The notes beneath the pieces were generated by a model. That model searched no databases, was not told the origin of the DNA, and was given only the letters and a program-made list of their open reading frames with translations. A program made the position numbers and the translations under genes. 64,000 nt of DNA, taken from the NCBI RefSeq assembly GCF_001420605.1, contig NZ_LJIZ01000030.1:43197-107196 (forward strand). Reading direction: 5' to 3'. Positions 36,123 to 52,416 of the stretch are shown one piece after another (within the stretch, counting starts at the first letter, position 1; each line of letters begins with the position of its first letter). The DNA comes from Bacillus sp. FJAT-25509 (GTDB taxonomy: Bacteria > Bacillota > Bacilli > Bacillales > Bacillaceae_G).

Positions 36123-37577
36123 TTATAGTTGTGGTCTTTGTTTTGTAAAGTCAGTTGCTTGCTCGTATGCATGGGCAACTCTATAAATTGTAGACTCATC
36201 AAAATGTTTACCAATAATTTGTAATCCTAATGGAAGACCATTGTGGAAACCACAAGGAACAGAAATCGCAGGTACACCCGCTAAGTTAATTGGAATCGTT
36301 AAAATATCATTTGCGTACATTGTCATTGGATCACTTACTTTTTCGCCTACTTTAAATGCAGGAGTTGGTGTAGTTGGTCCAATAATAACATCATAGTTTT
36401 CAAATACTTTCTCGAAATCTTCTTTTATTAATGTACGTACTTGTTGAGCTTTTTTATAGTAAGCATCATAGTAACCAGAACTTAATGCATAAGTACCTAA
36501 CATGATACGGCGTTTTACTTCATCACCAAAGCCTTCAGCTCTAGTTTTCTTATAAAGATCAATTAAGTTTTCTACATCAACTGCACGATGACCGTAGCGA
36601 ATACCATCGAAACGAGCTAAGTTAGCAGATGCTTCAGATGAAGAAATTAAATAATATGTAGCTAATGCATATTTAGAATGTGGTAATGAAACCTCTTCCC
36701 AAGTAGCACCTAAGCTTTCTAATAAATTTAAAGCAGCCATAACAGATGCACGAGCTTCTTCACCAACACCTTCTCCTAAATATTCTTTAGGTACAGCGAT
36801 ACGAAGACCTTTTACATCACCTGTTAACGCCTTAGTAAATGAAGGAACTTCTACATTTGCTGAAGTTGAGTCACTTGCATCTAATCCTGAAATTGCTTGT
36901 AATAATAGTGCATTATCTTCTACATTTCTAGTAATTGGGCCAATTTGATCTAGAGAAGAAGCAAATGCTACTAAACCAGAACGAGATACACGACCATATG
37001 TAGGTTTTAAACCAACAACTCCACAGAATGAAGCTGGTTGACGGATTGATCCACCTGTATCAGAACCTAAAGAAAATAATACTTCTCCAGCAGCAACTGA
37101 AGCTGCAGACCCACCGCTACTTCCGCCTGGTACATATTCAGTATTCCAAGGATTACGAGTACCACCGAACGCAGAATTTTCATTAGATGAACCCATTGCA
37201 AATTCATCCATATTTAATTTACCGATCGTAATGCTTTCAGCTTGTGCTAATTTCGTTACAACTGTCGCATCATAAATTGGATTGAAGTTCTCAAGAATTT
37301 TACTCGCACAAGTAGTACGAAGACCCTTTGTAACGATATTATCTTTTACACCAATTGGCATACCAGAAAGAATTCCACGAGACTCATCCCAAGGCTTTTC
37401 ATCAAGTGCTTTCGCTTGTTGACGCGCTTGCTCTTCATTTAAAGTTAAAAATGATTTTACTTCACCATCAACTGCAGAGATTCGCTCATATGATTCATTT
37501 ACTAATTCTTCTACTTTAATCTCTTTTGATTTTAATTTGCTATGTAATTCTGAAACTGTATATTCAAATAATGACAT
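36123..37577 (-). CDS. gatA: Asp/Glu-tRNA(Asn/Gln) amidotransferase subunit A
   Basis: 484-residue amidase-signature enzyme that releases ammonia from glutamine for tRNA-dependent amidation. The Ser-cisSer-Lys triad is intact: Lys78 in PIGVKDN, Ser153 in the GGSSGGS loop and Ser177 in DTGGSIRQ. Typical length. It lies 14 bases after gatC in the gatCAB operon. Confidence 0.97.
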   Translation of the reverse strand: MSLFEYTVSELHSKLKSKEIKVEELVNESYERISAVDGEVKSFLTLNEEQARQQAKALDEKPWDESRGILSGMPIGVKDNIVTKGLRTTCASKILENFNPIYDATVVTKLAQAESITIGKLNMDEFAMGSSNENSAFGGTRNPWNTEYVPGGSSGGSAASVAAGEVLFSLGSDTGGSIRQPASFCGVVGLKPTYGRVSRSGLVAFASSLDQIGPITRNVEDNALLLQAISGLDASDSTSANVEVPSFTKALTGDVKGLRIAVPKEYLGEGVGEEARASVMAALNLLESLGATWEEVSLPHSKYALATYYLISSSEASANLARFDGIRYGHRAVDVENLIDLYKKTRAEGFGDEVKRRIMLGTYALSSGYYDAYYKKAQQVRTLIKEDFEKVFENYDVIIGPTTPTPAFKVGEKVSDPMTMYANDILTIPINLAGVPAISVPCGFHNGLPLGLQIIGKHFDESTIYRVAHAYEQATDFTKQRPQL

Positions 37578-37591
37578 TCTAATTCCCCCCC

Positions 37592-37882
37592 TTAATCCAA
37601 TATTGACGGTACTTTAACTTGTCCATCTTTGTGGTCTGGTGCATTTTTCAGTACCTCTTCAATTGGTAAACCTTGACCTGGCTCATCTTTACGTAATACA
37701 TTACGCATTTTTAGAACATGCGTAGTTGGTTTCACATTTGTTGTATCAAGTTCACCTAACTGCTCAGCAAAATCTAAAATTGCTCCAAGTTGTTTTGAAA
37801 ACTTCTCTGCTTCTTCCTCAGTCACCGCTAAACGCGCTAAATGAGCAACGTGCTTAACTTGCTCCATTGTAATTTTTGACAT
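37592..37882 (-). CDS. gatC: Asp/Glu-tRNA(Asn/Gln) amidotransferase subunit C
   Basis: 96-residue GatC, the small subunit that wraps around and stabilises GatA in the GatCAB complex. Starts with the typical [18 protein letters not shown] and contains [13 protein letters not shown] and the conserved LRKDEP stretch. First gene of gatCAB. The 288 bases upstream hold the inverted-repeat element at 37985-38112. Confidence 0.95.
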   Translation of the reverse strand: MSKITMEQVKHVAHLARLAVTEEEAEKFSKQLGAILDFAEQLGELDTTNVKPTTHVLKMRNVLRKDEPGQGLPIEEVLKNAPDHKDGQVKVPSILD

Positions 37883-37984
37883 TTATATGCACCTCCATAT
37901 TATTCGCACAACATACAATATACTGATAATACCAAATTTCCCATGTGTCGGGCAACATTCCACTTAAATCCAAGTAAAATAATT

Positions 37985-38112
37985 ACAGACTGCCCGTCAT
38001 ACGCTCGCTTTCTTCGTTTCTTCACCTAACTGAAGCTCATTATCGGATTGGACAACTCCGCTTCTCATTAGGATCACGAACCTCGAAAGACTTACGCTTT
38101 CAAACAGTCTGT
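37985..38112. repeat. 128-bp element with terminal inverted repeats
   Basis: ACAGACTG (37985-37992) and CAGTCTGT (38105-38112) bound a segment that is visibly richer in G and C than its surroundings. Internal symmetries include GAAGC/GCTTC and repeated CTCATTA and ACGCTT words. No coding frame. It resembles a MITE-like or structured-RNA repeat. Only one copy is visible in this window. Confidence 0.45.
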
Positions 38113-38170
38113 ACAGGATTTACCTACTTATAAAAATTAATCAAACGTTTGTTTAAATATGGATTAAAGT

Positions 38171-38695
38171 TTATTCGGTAGGGATTCTTGTTAGCTCAAT
38201 TCCATATTTTTTAAAATACTCGATTGAATAATCATCCGGATAGCCCACATTATAAACAACTCTGGTAATCCCCGCTCCATTTATCATTTTCGCACAAGCT
38301 CGACATGGTGCAGTTGTACAATAGATTGTCCAATTATCACCTTTTGTTTTTTGAATCCCTGATTGTACTAGTTGATAAATTGCATTTTCTTCAGCATGGA
38401 AAGCATCACAGGGGTATTGATCTGAGTATTTACCACTATCTAATAACCCTTCTTGACGAGCAGCAAATCGCGGGCATCCCCCATCAATACAATGCTTAGC
38501 TCCCTTTGGATATCCATTATACCCAGAAGCAATTATTCTATTATCACTTACAATAACTGCTCCAACCCTTCGACTTCCACAAGTTGAACGAAGAGAAGTT
38601 ATAAATGCCTGTCCTAAAAAATAAGAGTCCCAATCATCACGAGTTCCTAAAGGAATTGAATCTACTAATTGAATAATTCTCTGTAAAATTTGCAT
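38171..38695 (-). CDS. dCMP deaminase family protein
   Basis: 174-residue zinc-dependent cytidine/deoxycytidylate deaminase-fold protein. The zinc site is His100 with proton-shuttling Glu102 (HAEENA) and Cys131/Cys134 (PCRAC). The family forms dUMP from dCMP for thymidylate synthesis; the Bacillus competence-linked ComEB is a relative. The C-rich insert CIDGGCPRF is typical of the branch. AGAAGGG precedes the ATG. Stand-alone gene between gatC and the FtsW-like gene. Confidence 0.88.
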   Translation of the reverse strand: MQILQRIIQLVDSIPLGTRDDWDSYFLGQAFITSLRSTCGSRRVGAVIVSDNRIIASGYNGYPKGAKHCIDGGCPRFAARQEGLLDSGKYSDQYPCDAFHAEENAIYQLVQSGIQKTKGDNWTIYCTTAPCRACAKMINGAGITRVVYNVGYPDDYSIEYFKKYGIELTRIPTE

Positions 38696-38787
38696 GGTAT
38701 CCCTTCTCTCTGTTCACTATTGTTTATTTAAAATTATAGCATAATAATATGGGGAAGGGTTTAGTTGGAAGTAAAGTATTGGGCATA

Positions 38788-38816
38788 ACAAAAAGAGCGT
38801 AAATTTATTTACACCC
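38788..38816 (-). terminator. Terminator after FtsW/RodA-like gene
   Basis: A 10-bp stem with G-U pairs (GAGCGTAAAT with ATTTACACCC) has a two-base loop and is followed by T5 on the minus strand. It lies about 190 bases after the gene; the rest of the 38696-39009 spacer shows nothing else. Confidence 0.6.
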
Positions 38817-39009
38817 TTCAAGGTACTTAATACATAATGATTCTGAATTTGGTAAATTTATTATTTAGTACTTTTTATGAAATGATTCACAAATAATAAT
38901 TAAAAAAACACTAAATTAAAAAATTTTCTAAATTATTATAATGTATAACAATTTTAAAATGATAATCAAAAACAAACTAGCGACTATGTATAGTAAAACT
39001 TTCATTCTC

Positions 39010-40227
39010 TTACCGAATATTTCTTTTTCCATACTCCCCTCTTTCTAAACTATAGAAAATGTATCCATTATAAGAATTCCTAACTGATTGTGTTAATCCT
39101 ATTAATATCATATTTGATAACAGTGAACTCCCACCATAACTTAAAAATGGTAGCGTAATACCTGTTACAGGTAGCAAACCTATTGTCATTCCTATGTTTT
39201 GAAAGATTTGAAAAGCTAATACCGATACCGTACCTACACAAATCAAAGTTCCAAACAAATTATTGGCATTTTTCAATGCATCTAAAGAAATATTCACTAT
39301 TCTACTTAGCAATAGAAAAAACAAAGCTATGCATAAAGCACCTCCAACAAATCCAAACTCTTCACCTATATTGGCAAAAATAAAATCAGTATGTTCTTCT
39401 GGGATGTAGACAACTCCATTTAAGTATCCTTTTCCAGAAAGTTGGCCAGTACCAATTGCAAGTAAGCCCTGTTTTGTTTGAAATCCAGCATCACTATGCT
39501 CAAATGGATCTAACCAGCCTTCAATTCTACTTCTCTGATGAGGCATTAATAAAGATAATATTCTTACTTCAAAGTAATTCGGAAATTTAGTTAAAATAAC
39601 TAAAAGAGTAGAGATCATAAGTGTAGGAATTGAAATTAAAAATAACACAATTGATGTTTTAATCTTAGAACACAATATGATGGAGAAAATAATGACTAGA
39701 AAAATCATAGTCATCCCAGTGTCGGGTTGTTTAAGAACAATTAAAGTAGGTGGCAACGAAATAAGTAGAATTTTACATAACAATATTAAATCCGTTTTCA
39801 CATTATTTATTTTAAATTTCTTATTATGTTTATCTACCAAGGCACTAATACTGATAAGCAAACTTATCTTCATAAATTCTGAAGGTTGAAACGAACCAAT
39901 AAACGGTAGCTGAAACCATGCTTTTGCCCCGTTAACTGGTCTCGCAATACTTTCAGGAGCAAACATTAAAACAATTAAAAATACAATACTTGTTCCATAA
40001 ATAATCCAGTTTATCCTTTTGATTCGATTAAGATCAATTTTCGCAACTAATAGAGATACTGTAAGTCCAATGAAATAAAAAACACTTTGCCTTACTACAA
40101 AACTTCCCTGATACTGACCACTTTTACTAGCCGAATAGATTGCAATTATACTAATAAACATTAAACAAAACATTAAAATTAGCATTATAAAGTCATAGGA
40201 TTTGTAAAGATCTTTTTTAGGATTCAT
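39010..40227 (-). CDS. FtsW/RodA/SpoVE-family peptidoglycan polymerase
   Basis: 405-residue polytopic SEDS protein with about ten membrane helices. Signature elements: FQPSEFMKI, the essential aspartate region QPDTGMTM, and the C-terminal QNIGMTIGLLPVTGITLPFLSYGGSS. SEDS proteins polymerise lipid II with a partner class B PBP. The RodA-like loop IEGWLDPFEHSDAGFQTKQ is present. No PBP is adjacent. The frame opens with a TTG, but AGAGGA eight bases before the ATG at 40227 sets the start. It is an extra copy outside the usual cell-division loci, so it could serve sporulation or accessory elongation. Confidence 0.9.
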   Translation of the reverse strand: MNPKKDLYKSYDFIMLILMFCLMFISIIAIYSASKSGQYQGSFVVRQSVFYFIGLTVSLLVAKIDLNRIKRINWIIYGTSIVFLIVLMFAPESIARPVNGAKAWFQLPFIGSFQPSEFMKISLLISISALVDKHNKKFKINNVKTDLILLCKILLISLPPTLIVLKQPDTGMTMIFLVIIFSIILCSKIKTSIVLFLISIPTLMISTLLVILTKFPNYFEVRILSLLMPHQRSRIEGWLDPFEHSDAGFQTKQGLLAIGTGQLSGKGYLNGVVYIPEEHTDFIFANIGEEFGFVGGALCIALFFLLLSRIVNISLDALKNANNLFGTLICVGTVSVLAFQIFQNIGMTIGLLPVTGITLPFLSYGGSSLLSNMILIGLTQSVRNSYNGYIFYSLERGEYGKRNIR

Positions 40228-40396
40228 ACTCAAAGTCCTCTAACTTTCATTTCTTTTAACCATTATACTAATTGCTTGATTCCATTTACTACGGAACAAG
40301 CTGATGTTTCGGAAAACGTTCTATTTTTAGACATACTATAGACAAAAGTAATCTTTATCTTTTGATGATAAATAAGAAATGAAATGTAATACAAAG

Positions 40397-40433
40397 AAAA
40401 CCCCACAAAGAATTAATTTCTTCGTGGGGTTTC
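40397..40433 (-). terminator. Terminator after rocA
   Basis: AAACCCCACAAAGAA pairs with TTTCTTCGTGGGGTTT; the stem is almost perfect. It is followed on the minus strand by TCTTTGT. Confidence 0.8.
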
Positions 40434-40476
40434 TTCTATTAAAAGATGTTTATAAAACAAACCTTTACTCTATTTA

Positions 40477-42024
40477 TTAAAGCATTTCTGAAGTTGTTTT
40501 ACCTTGCATGTGAAGAACTAGGTAGTCTGGTCCGCCTGCTTTTGAGTCAGTACCTGACATGTTGAATCCACCAAATGGTTGGTAACCAACGATTGCACCA
40601 GTACATCCACGGTTGAAGTATAAGTTACCAGCGTGGAAGTCTTCACGTGCTTTTTCGATGTTTGCACGGTTGTTAGAGATTACAGCACCTGTTAAACCGT
40701 ATTCAGTGTTGTTAGCAATTTCTAAAGCGTGATCAAAGTCTTTAGCTTTGCAGAATGCTACAACTGGTCCAAAGATTTCTTCTTTCATTAAACGAGCGTC
40801 TTCAGCAACGTCAGCAACGATTGTTGGTTTGATGAACCAACCAGTAGAGTCGTCTCCTTCTCCACCTGTTACTACACGGCCTTCTTCACGTCCGATTTGT
40901 ACGTAGCTCATTACTTTATTGAAAGCAGCTTGGTCATTAACTGGACCCATGTAAGTTGAACGGTCTTCTGGGTTTCCAACAGTTAATTCGTTTGTTAATT
41001 CAATTGCACGAGCAAGAACTTGATCATACACATCTTGGTGAATTACTGCACGAGAACATGCTGAACATTTTTGACCAGAGAATCCGAATGCAGATGAAAC
41101 GATTGATTTAGCAGCTAATTCTAAATCAGCTTCTTTATCAATTACCATTGTGTCTTTACCGCCCATTTCAGCGATAACACGTTTTAACCAGATTTGACCT
41201 GGGTTTACTTTTGCAGCGCGCTCATAAATACGGATACCTACTTCTTTAGAGCCAGTAAAGCTGATGAAACGAGTGCGAGGGTGATCAACTAAGTAATCTC
41301 CTACTTCAGCACCACTACCTGGTACGAAGTTTACTACGCCTGCAGGTAATCCAGCTTCTTCTAATACTTCTAAGAATTTGTAAGCAACTACTGGAGTTGT
41401 ACTTGCTGGTTTTAATAGAACTGTGTTACCAGTTACTACAGCAGCTACAGTTGTTCCAGCCATGATTGCAAATGGGAAGTTCCAAGGAGAGATTACAACA
41501 CCAACTCCTAATGGAATGTAGTTGAAACGGTTATATTCACCAGGACGGCTTTCAACAGGAATTCCGTCTTTTAATTGTAACATTTGACGAGCATAGAACT
41601 CTAAGAAATCAATTGCTTCAGCTGTATCAGCATCTGCCTCATTCCAAGGTTTACCAGCTTCTTTAGTTAATAAAGCTGAGAATTCGTGTTTACGGCGACG
41701 AATAATTGCAGCCGCACGGAATAAGATGTCAGCACGAACTTCAGGTTTAACTTTTTTCCATGTATTAAAAGTTGTATCAGCAATTTGCATAGCTTTTTCA
41801 GCTAAGTCACGGCTTGCTTTAGATACAGAACCAATAACTTCTTTATGATTCGAAGGATTTACAGATACGATCTGTTCGTCTGTAAAGATACGCTCTCCAC
41901 CAATGATTAGTGGATATTTTTCACCTAAATAAGATGAAACTTTTGCTAATCCTTGATTGTATTGTTCTTGATTTTCCTCTAAGCCAAAGTTAGTAAATGG
42001 CTCATGTTTGTAAGGTATAACCAT
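40477..42024 (-). CDS. rocA: L-glutamate gamma-semialdehyde dehydrogenase
   Basis: 515-residue aldehyde dehydrogenase of the RocA/PruA type (1-pyrroline-5-carboxylate dehydrogenase), the last step of proline and arginine catabolism to glutamate, using NAD+. Motifs: [20 protein letters not shown] for the cofactor site, IAEMGGKD with the general-base Glu, and the catalytic Cys in [10 protein letters not shown]. The length equals the Bacillus RocA group. AAGGGGGA precedes the ATG. Single-gene unit; an AGCAATT/AATTGCT inverted repeat lies just upstream at 42053-42100. Confidence 0.95.
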   Translation of the reverse strand: MVIPYKHEPFTNFGLEENQEQYNQGLAKVSSYLGEKYPLIIGGERIFTDEQIVSVNPSNHKEVIGSVSKASRDLAEKAMQIADTTFNTWKKVKPEVRADILFRAAAIIRRRKHEFSALLTKEAGKPWNEADADTAEAIDFLEFYARQMLQLKDGIPVESRPGEYNRFNYIPLGVGVVISPWNFPFAIMAGTTVAAVVTGNTVLLKPASTTPVVAYKFLEVLEEAGLPAGVVNFVPGSGAEVGDYLVDHPRTRFISFTGSKEVGIRIYERAAKVNPGQIWLKRVIAEMGGKDTMVIDKEADLELAAKSIVSSAFGFSGQKCSACSRAVIHQDVYDQVLARAIELTNELTVGNPEDRSTYMGPVNDQAAFNKVMSYVQIGREEGRVVTGGEGDDSTGWFIKPTIVADVAEDARLMKEEIFGPVVAFCKAKDFDHALEIANNTEYGLTGAVISNNRANIEKAREDFHAGNLYFNRGCTGAIVGYQPFGGFNMSGTDSKAGGPDYLVLHMQGKTTSEML

Positions 42025-42195
42025 TGAATAAATCCCCCTTTAGTTTGAAAATAGCAATTACTGTAACCGTTTTTCTATCAGTTTTTTCAGTAAATTGCTA
42101 GTAGAATAACTACTGTATAAAAAACTCACATTTACATAATACAATATTCCTATATATTCTTCAAATATGAAACGCTTACAGATTCTTCCCTTAAA

Positions 42196-42224
42196 TAAAA
42201 AAAAAGGAAGAGTAGTCCTCTTCC
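42196..42224 (-). terminator. Terminator after camS
   Basis: GGAAGAG (42206-42212) pairs with CTCTTCC (42218-42224) with a five-base loop and is followed on the minus strand by about ten T residues. Confidence 0.9.
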
Positions 42225-42226
42225 TA

Positions 42227-43429
42227 TTAGTTATAAATATGCACACTTGGTTCCTTAGCATTTACTTCTTTTACGATGAGTGCTTCCTGTCCATTAGATG
42301 AGAATATATTCGTCTCAACCTTTAAGTATGAAGGGAAATGGTCCATCATAAGTCCCGCTACATATTGGGTAAAAGCTATGACTTCTGCCTTACCATAAAA
42401 TTGCATAGGTATATCAATTTTTAGTTGTATTAATTCATTATCCTTATAAAAACCAGTGCCTACAACACCAGTATAATTCGGAAAATAATTTTCTATATCT
42501 GATTTAAAATTAACCATTTTCATTGCATCATCTCGGTAATCAGCAGTCGCAGCAGCTGAAGGGAATAAATAATACTTCTCATTTATTTTATCCCAATTAC
42601 TAATCGAGAAGTCATTTCCAGAAACTGAAGTCATAGCAACATAGTTTCCAGGTACTACAGATGACTGGCTTTGCTGACGGAAAATAGCAAATGTGATTGG
42701 TATATCTTTAAATTCGTCCATTTTTCGCACTCGCGTCAAAATTTCTTGAGCGATTGCTTTACCTTGTTTAATCATTTCATCTTGAGGTATTTTAAGCTCT
42801 CTTGGGTAGCCATGTTCCTCTTGATAATAATAAACAGAGTTCATTGCTAAACCAATTGCTACTCCCTCAACTTTAACTTCTTTCCCATTCTTTTTTAGAT
42901 AATCCTGCTCTAAAATAGAATTTAAAAAAATCGGAGCTTGTTTAGCTTTTTGATCTTCGGTAAGATTTTTTGTGTCCGTTTGAATTGGATTCAATCCATC
43001 GTTTGTAATCGAATTCGGTTTTAAATTTGCGTTCTTAAGTGCATCTTGTTTTTGTTTAAATTGTGAAGGAGTATACTTCCTTTTTAGCCAAGATTCCACT
43101 GTTTTTTTACTTAATAATTGTCCTTCTTGATACAAGTAATCTTTTGTTGAATATTGCTCTTGTACAATTCGCATTAAACCTAATTCAAATTCACTAATAT
43201 CAAGTCTATTATCGATATTTGCAACGACAGCACCTCTTGTTTTGCTTGGCTTAAATGGAAGTATTGTCTTGTAGTAATCATTTGAAATTGAGTAACGGGG
43301 TATGATTGCGTCTTCCCCTTTTTTGTTATTGCTCTCTTGTACAACCTTATCTTCATTCTTTATTGATAATGAACACCCAGATAAGATGAGCGAAAAACAA
43401 CATAGGAGCATTCCTATACGTTTTTTCAT
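42227..43429 (-). CDS. camS: CamS-family lipoprotein
   Basis: 400-residue lipoprotein of the CamS/YerH family. The lipoprotein signal peptide has a lipobox LSGC (about residues 17-20). The mature part carries the CamS domain. In enterococci and staphylococci the signal peptide of such proteins yields the sex pheromone cAM373; the protein's own role is not known. It lies 74 bases downstream of ligA, in the conserved pcrB-pcrA-ligA-camS order. Confidence 0.92.
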   Translation of the reverse strand: MKKRIGMLLCCFSLILSGCSLSIKNEDKVVQESNNKKGEDAIIPRYSISNDYYKTILPFKPSKTRGAVVANIDNRLDISEFELGLMRIVQEQYSTKDYLYQEGQLLSKKTVESWLKRKYTPSQFKQKQDALKNANLKPNSITNDGLNPIQTDTKNLTEDQKAKQAPIFLNSILEQDYLKKNGKEVKVEGVAIGLAMNSVYYYQEEHGYPRELKIPQDEMIKQGKAIAQEILTRVRKMDEFKDIPITFAIFRQQSQSSVVPGNYVAMTSVSGNDFSISNWDKINEKYYLFPSAAATADYRDDAMKMVNFKSDIENYFPNYTGVVGTGFYKDNELIQLKIDIPMQFYGKAEVIAFTQYVAGLMMDHFPSYLKVETNIFSSNGQEALIVKEVNAKEPSVHIYN

Positions 43430-43503
43430 CTAACTCACACCTTCTACTTATTAAGTGAACGAACTAATACCTCATTAATCCGCCCTCTAGTTGATTGAAA
43501 TAG

Positions 43504-47697
<4,194 letters not shown>

Positions 47698-47698
<1 letters not shown>

Positions 47699-48396
47699 TA
47701 CTTCGTCGCTCCTTCTTTCACAGCTTTCACGGTAAGTAAAGCTTCTTGTAAGTTCTCATATATAATGTTCCCAACAACAATCGTATCAGCAAATTGCTTC
47801 ATCTCAATTGCTTGTTGAGTTGATGTAATTCCACCGCCATAGAATAATTTCGTTTTGTTTAATACTTTTGATACTTCTTCTACCACTTGGGGTGAACCAT
47901 ATGTGCCGCTATATTCTAAATAAAAAATCGGTAATTTTAATAATTGCTCAGAAACTTCCGCATAAGCTACAACATCTTCTACTGAAAGATCTGTCACTGC
48001 ACTTGTCAGCTTTGCAGCCTTGCAATCTTTATTTAATATACAATAACCTTCCATCACCAATTCTTCAGCATGAACTAAATGTGCGAATTCTTTCATTGCT
48101 TGTTGATGCATTCCAATAATCCACTTTGGATCATTACTATTTAAAACTGTCGGGATAAAATAAAAATCATAACCTGGGGTTACGGCTTCAAGATTTGATA
48201 CCTCCAAAATACATGGTACTGCATAACGTCTTATTCTAACTAGTAGAGATATCGTAGCATCTAACGTTACATCGTCCGTTCCACCAACTAATATTGCATC
48301 CGTTCCTGACTCACAAATTTTTTCTAATTCATCATCAGAGATTTCTTTGTTTGGATCTAATTTAAATATGTGATTCCATTGTGAATAATCGTACAT
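47698..48396 (-). CDS. pcrB: Heptaprenylglyceryl phosphate synthase PcrB
   Basis: 232-residue TIM-barrel prenyltransferase that joins heptaprenyl diphosphate to sn-glycerol-1-phosphate, an archaeal-type lipid made by bacilli. Phosphate-binding motifs LVGGTDDVT and the C-terminal [12 protein letters not shown] are clear; YLEYSGTYG is the conserved active-site stretch. GGAGGACAAA precedes the ATG. First gene of the pcrB-pcrA-ligA-camS unit. Confidence 0.95.
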
Positions 48397-48617
48397 TTTG
48401 TCCTCCGGAATTGTTTTTTAACATTAATTTATCTATTTTATTAAGTACTTTTTATCAAAAATATAAATGTATTGTATCTTATAAAAAAGGAAAAGTAACC
48501 CTACGTCGCCATTTTAAGTAATTAATACTAATTGTTTCCTATGATATTGAAACAATTAAAGGGAAAAATGGTAAAGAGTGATTTAATCACTGATACTTAT
48601 TATAAGGGGAGTTACTG

Positions 48618-48875
48618 TTGAGACCAAATATTAGCATAATAAATGCACTTATACGTATAACTGCTGGCTTAACAATTTTAGCTTACGGCACAGCAAAGCT
48701 TACACGCAGAAGATGTAGTAATTCTGTAATCATTTTGATCATAATCGGTGCCATGAAAGTTGCAGAGGGAGTATTACGTTTTTGCCCAATGACTGCTCTA
48801 GGTAAGAAATGTAAGATTATGGCAGATAAACACGACGAGGGAGATACATTCGAAGATTGCATTCAACCTTCATAA
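48618..48875 (+). CDS. Small DUF2892 (YgaP-like) membrane protein
   Basis: 85-residue protein starting with TTG (AAGGGGAG eight bases upstream). Two hydrophobic segments (about residues 8-25 and 35-55) surround a short basic loop (KLTRRRCSN), followed by CPMTALGKKCK, typical of DUF2892 proteins fused to or found near rhodaneses. It is on the opposite strand from its neighbours, between pcrB and purD. No function is established. Confidence 0.75.
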   Translation: MRPNISIINALIRITAGLTILAYGTAKLTRRRCSNSVIILIIIGAMKVAEGVLRFCPMTALGKKCKIMADKHDEGDTFEDCIQPS

Positions 48876-48940
48876 AAGTAGTTTATCAAAAATGGAGTAG
48901 ATTGTATAGATAAAAATAGAACACTAGTTCTTATTTAAAC

Positions 48941-48978
48941 AAGAAATAGGGTCGTCATTGATGATTAATGACGACCCT
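48941..48978 (-). terminator. Terminator of the pur operon
   Basis: A 12-bp perfect stem (AGGGTCGTCATT at 48948-48959 with AATGACGACCCT at 48967-48978) has T-rich sequence on either side. It ends purD and probably also the DUF2892 gene. Confidence 0.85.
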
Positions 48979-48984
48979 TTCTTT

Positions 48985-50262
<1,278 letters not shown>

Positions 50263-50269
50263 TTATTTC

Positions 50270-51805
50270 TTAATGTTTAAAGTGACGAACCCCTGTAAAG
50301 ACCATTGCAATTCCATATTCATCAGCTTTTTTAATTGAATCTTCATCTTTGATCGATCCGCCTGGTTGAATAATTGCTGTAATACCAGCTTTAGCCGCTG
50401 CTTCTACTGTATCATTCATAGGGAAAAATGCATCTGAAGCTAATGCCGCGCCATTTGATTTTTCACCAGCTTGTTCAATCGCAATTTTTGCAGCTCCAAC
50501 GCGATTCATTTGACCTGCACCAACACCGATTGTCATATGATCTTTTGCTAAAACAATCGCATTTGATTTAACATGCTTTACAACTTTCCAACCTAATTTT
50601 AAATTCTCCCACTCTTCTTCAGTCGGTTGACGTTTTGTAGGGACTGTAATTGTTGCTTCATCTAATCCAAATGTATCCATATCTTGACGTAATAAGCCAC
50701 CATGAACTGTCGTTAATTTAGGTGCAAACGTAGGCTTAGTTTCTAAGTCCAATGTTAATAAACGTAAGTTCTTTTTACTAGTTAAGATTTCTAAAGCCTC
50801 TTCACTGAATGAAGGAGCGATAATAATTTCTAAGAATAATTCATGCATTTTCTTTGCTGTTGCAGCATCAACTTCACGGTTTGTCGCAATAATTCCTCCA
50901 AAAATTGAAACTGGGTCAGCAGTATAAGCACGATCATAAGCTTCTTCAATTGAAGTGCCTTCGCCTACTCCACATGGATTCATGTGTTTTACAGCGACAA
51001 CAGCTGGATTAGAGAATTCGCGTACAATATTTAATGCTTCATTTGCATCGTTAATATTGTTATAAGAAAGCTCTTTACCATGTAATTGTTCTGCATAAGC
51101 AATTGATGAAACTGTTGGCATTGGAGCACGATAGAATGTCGCTTTTTGGTGAGGATTTTCACCATATCGTAAAGATTGTTTTAATTCGTAAGTAACAGTA
51201 TAGCTTTCAGGATTTTCTTCTCCTACTTGCTCTGTTAAATAATTAGAAATTAATGAATCATAAGCTGCAGTATGACGGAAAACTTTAGCAGCTAATCGAC
51301 GGTTCGTTTCAATAGAAACCGAATTATTTTCAGCTAACTCAGCTAAAATTACTTCATAATCTGTTGGATCAACTACTACAGATACAAACTCATGATTTTT
51401 AGCTGCTGAACGAAGCATTGTAGGGCCACCGATATCGATATTTTCAATTGCATCTTCAAATGTAACATCAGGCTTCATAATTGTTTCTTTAAACGGATAT
51501 AAATTTACACAAACTAAATCAATTGGCTGAATACCTAACTCGTTCATTTGACGCATATGTTCTTCATTTGAACGAACGCCTAGTAAACCTCCGTGAATTG
51601 AAGGATGTAATGTTTTTACACGACCATCCATAATTTCTGGAAAGTTAGTTACTTCTGAAATACCAATTACATTTAATCCAGCATCTTTTAATAAATTAAA
51701 AGTTCCACCTGTTGAAATAACTTCAAAATCATGTTTAATTAATCCACTTACAAATTCAATAATACCTTGTTTATCTGAAACGCTAACTAAAGCTCGTTTT
51801 TTCAT
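50270..51805 (-). CDS. purH: Bifunctional AICAR transformylase/IMP cyclohydrolase
   Basis: 511-residue enzyme for the last two steps to IMP. The N-terminal MGS-like cyclohydrolase domain (about 1-195) has the [10 protein letters not shown] motif. The C-terminal transformylase has the KHMNPCGVG active-site stretch. It lies 47 bases after purN and 19 before purD. Confidence 0.97.
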   Translation of the reverse strand: MKKRALVSVSDKQGIIEFVSGLIKHDFEVISTGGTFNLLKDAGLNVIGISEVTNFPEIMDGRVKTLHPSIHGGLLGVRSNEEHMRQMNELGIQPIDLVCVNLYPFKETIMKPDVTFEDAIENIDIGGPTMLRSAAKNHEFVSVVVDPTDYEVILAELAENNSVSIETNRRLAAKVFRHTAAYDSLISNYLTEQVGEENPESYTVTYELKQSLRYGENPHQKATFYRAPMPTVSSIAYAEQLHGKELSYNNINDANEALNIVREFSNPAVVAVKHMNPCGVGEGTSIEEAYDRAYTADPVSIFGGIIATNREVDAATAKKMHELFLEIIIAPSFSEEALEILTSKKNLRLLTLDLETKPTFAPKLTTVHGGLLRQDMDTFGLDEATITVPTKRQPTEEEWENLKLGWKVVKHVKSNAIVLAKDHMTIGVGAGQMNRVGAAKIAIEQAGEKSNGAALASDAFFPMNDTVEAAAKAGITAIIQPGGSIKDEDSIKKADEYGIAMVFTGVRHFKH

Positions 51806-51852
51806 GATACATTCCCCTATCTAATCGATTTCATGCTCTATATCTAATCTAG

Positions 51853-52416
51853 TTAACTAAACAATTTTTTTAGTGTTTGCACATATAAAACATGCTCGAC
51901 ACTATGAACCTTCTGCTCAAGTGATTCCTTAGAATCTCCCTTTTCAATTAGAATTTCTTCTTGCGCAATAATTGGACCAGTATCCATTCCTTCATCGACA
52001 TAATGAACCGTTACTCCAGTCGATTCGACACCAGCTAGGAGAGCTTGACCAATTGCGTCTTTTCCAGGAAATAATGGTAGAAATGAAGGATGAATATTTA
52101 CAATTTTCCCAGGAAATGAGTCTAAAATTGTCGGACCAATTAATCTCATATAGCCAGCTAATACAATAAATTCGACATTTAACTCTTTAAGATGGGCAAT
52201 AATTTCACCTTCATACTGCTCTTTTGATTCATAGTTTTTCGCTGAAAATATAAATGATGGAATATTTGCTTGCTTTGCTCGTTCGATACAAAATGCATTT
52301 GGACGATCACAAACAAGTAATTTCACTTCAGCATTCACTTCTCCGCTTAGAGTTGCGTCAAGAATGGCTTGAAAGTTACTGCCATTTCCTGATGCAAATA
52401 CGGCAATCTTCTTCAT
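51853..52416 (-). CDS. purN: Phosphoribosylglycinamide formyltransferase
   Basis: 187-residue formyl-THF-dependent GAR transformylase. Conserved SGNGSNFQAI loop, catalytic His in NIHPSFLPLFPG, and the Asp in DEGMDTGPII. Its ATG overlaps the purM stop by one base (TAATG), so it is translationally coupled. Confidence 0.97.
   Translation of the reverse strand: MKKIAVFASGNGSNFQAILDATLSGEVNAEVKLLVCDRPNAFCIERAKQANIPSFIFSAKNYESKEQYEGEIIAHLKELNVEFIVLAGYMRLIGPTILDSFPGKIVNIHPSFLPLFPGKDAIGQALLAGVESTGVTVHYVDEGMDTGPIIAQEEILIEKGDSKESLEQKVHSVEHVLYVQTLKKLFS

Noticed and set aside
42058..42261. A 67-codon open frame on the minus strand between camS and rocA
   Set aside because: It overlaps the camS 3' end and its terminator, has no ribosome binding site and a low-complexity sequence; an unlikely gene.
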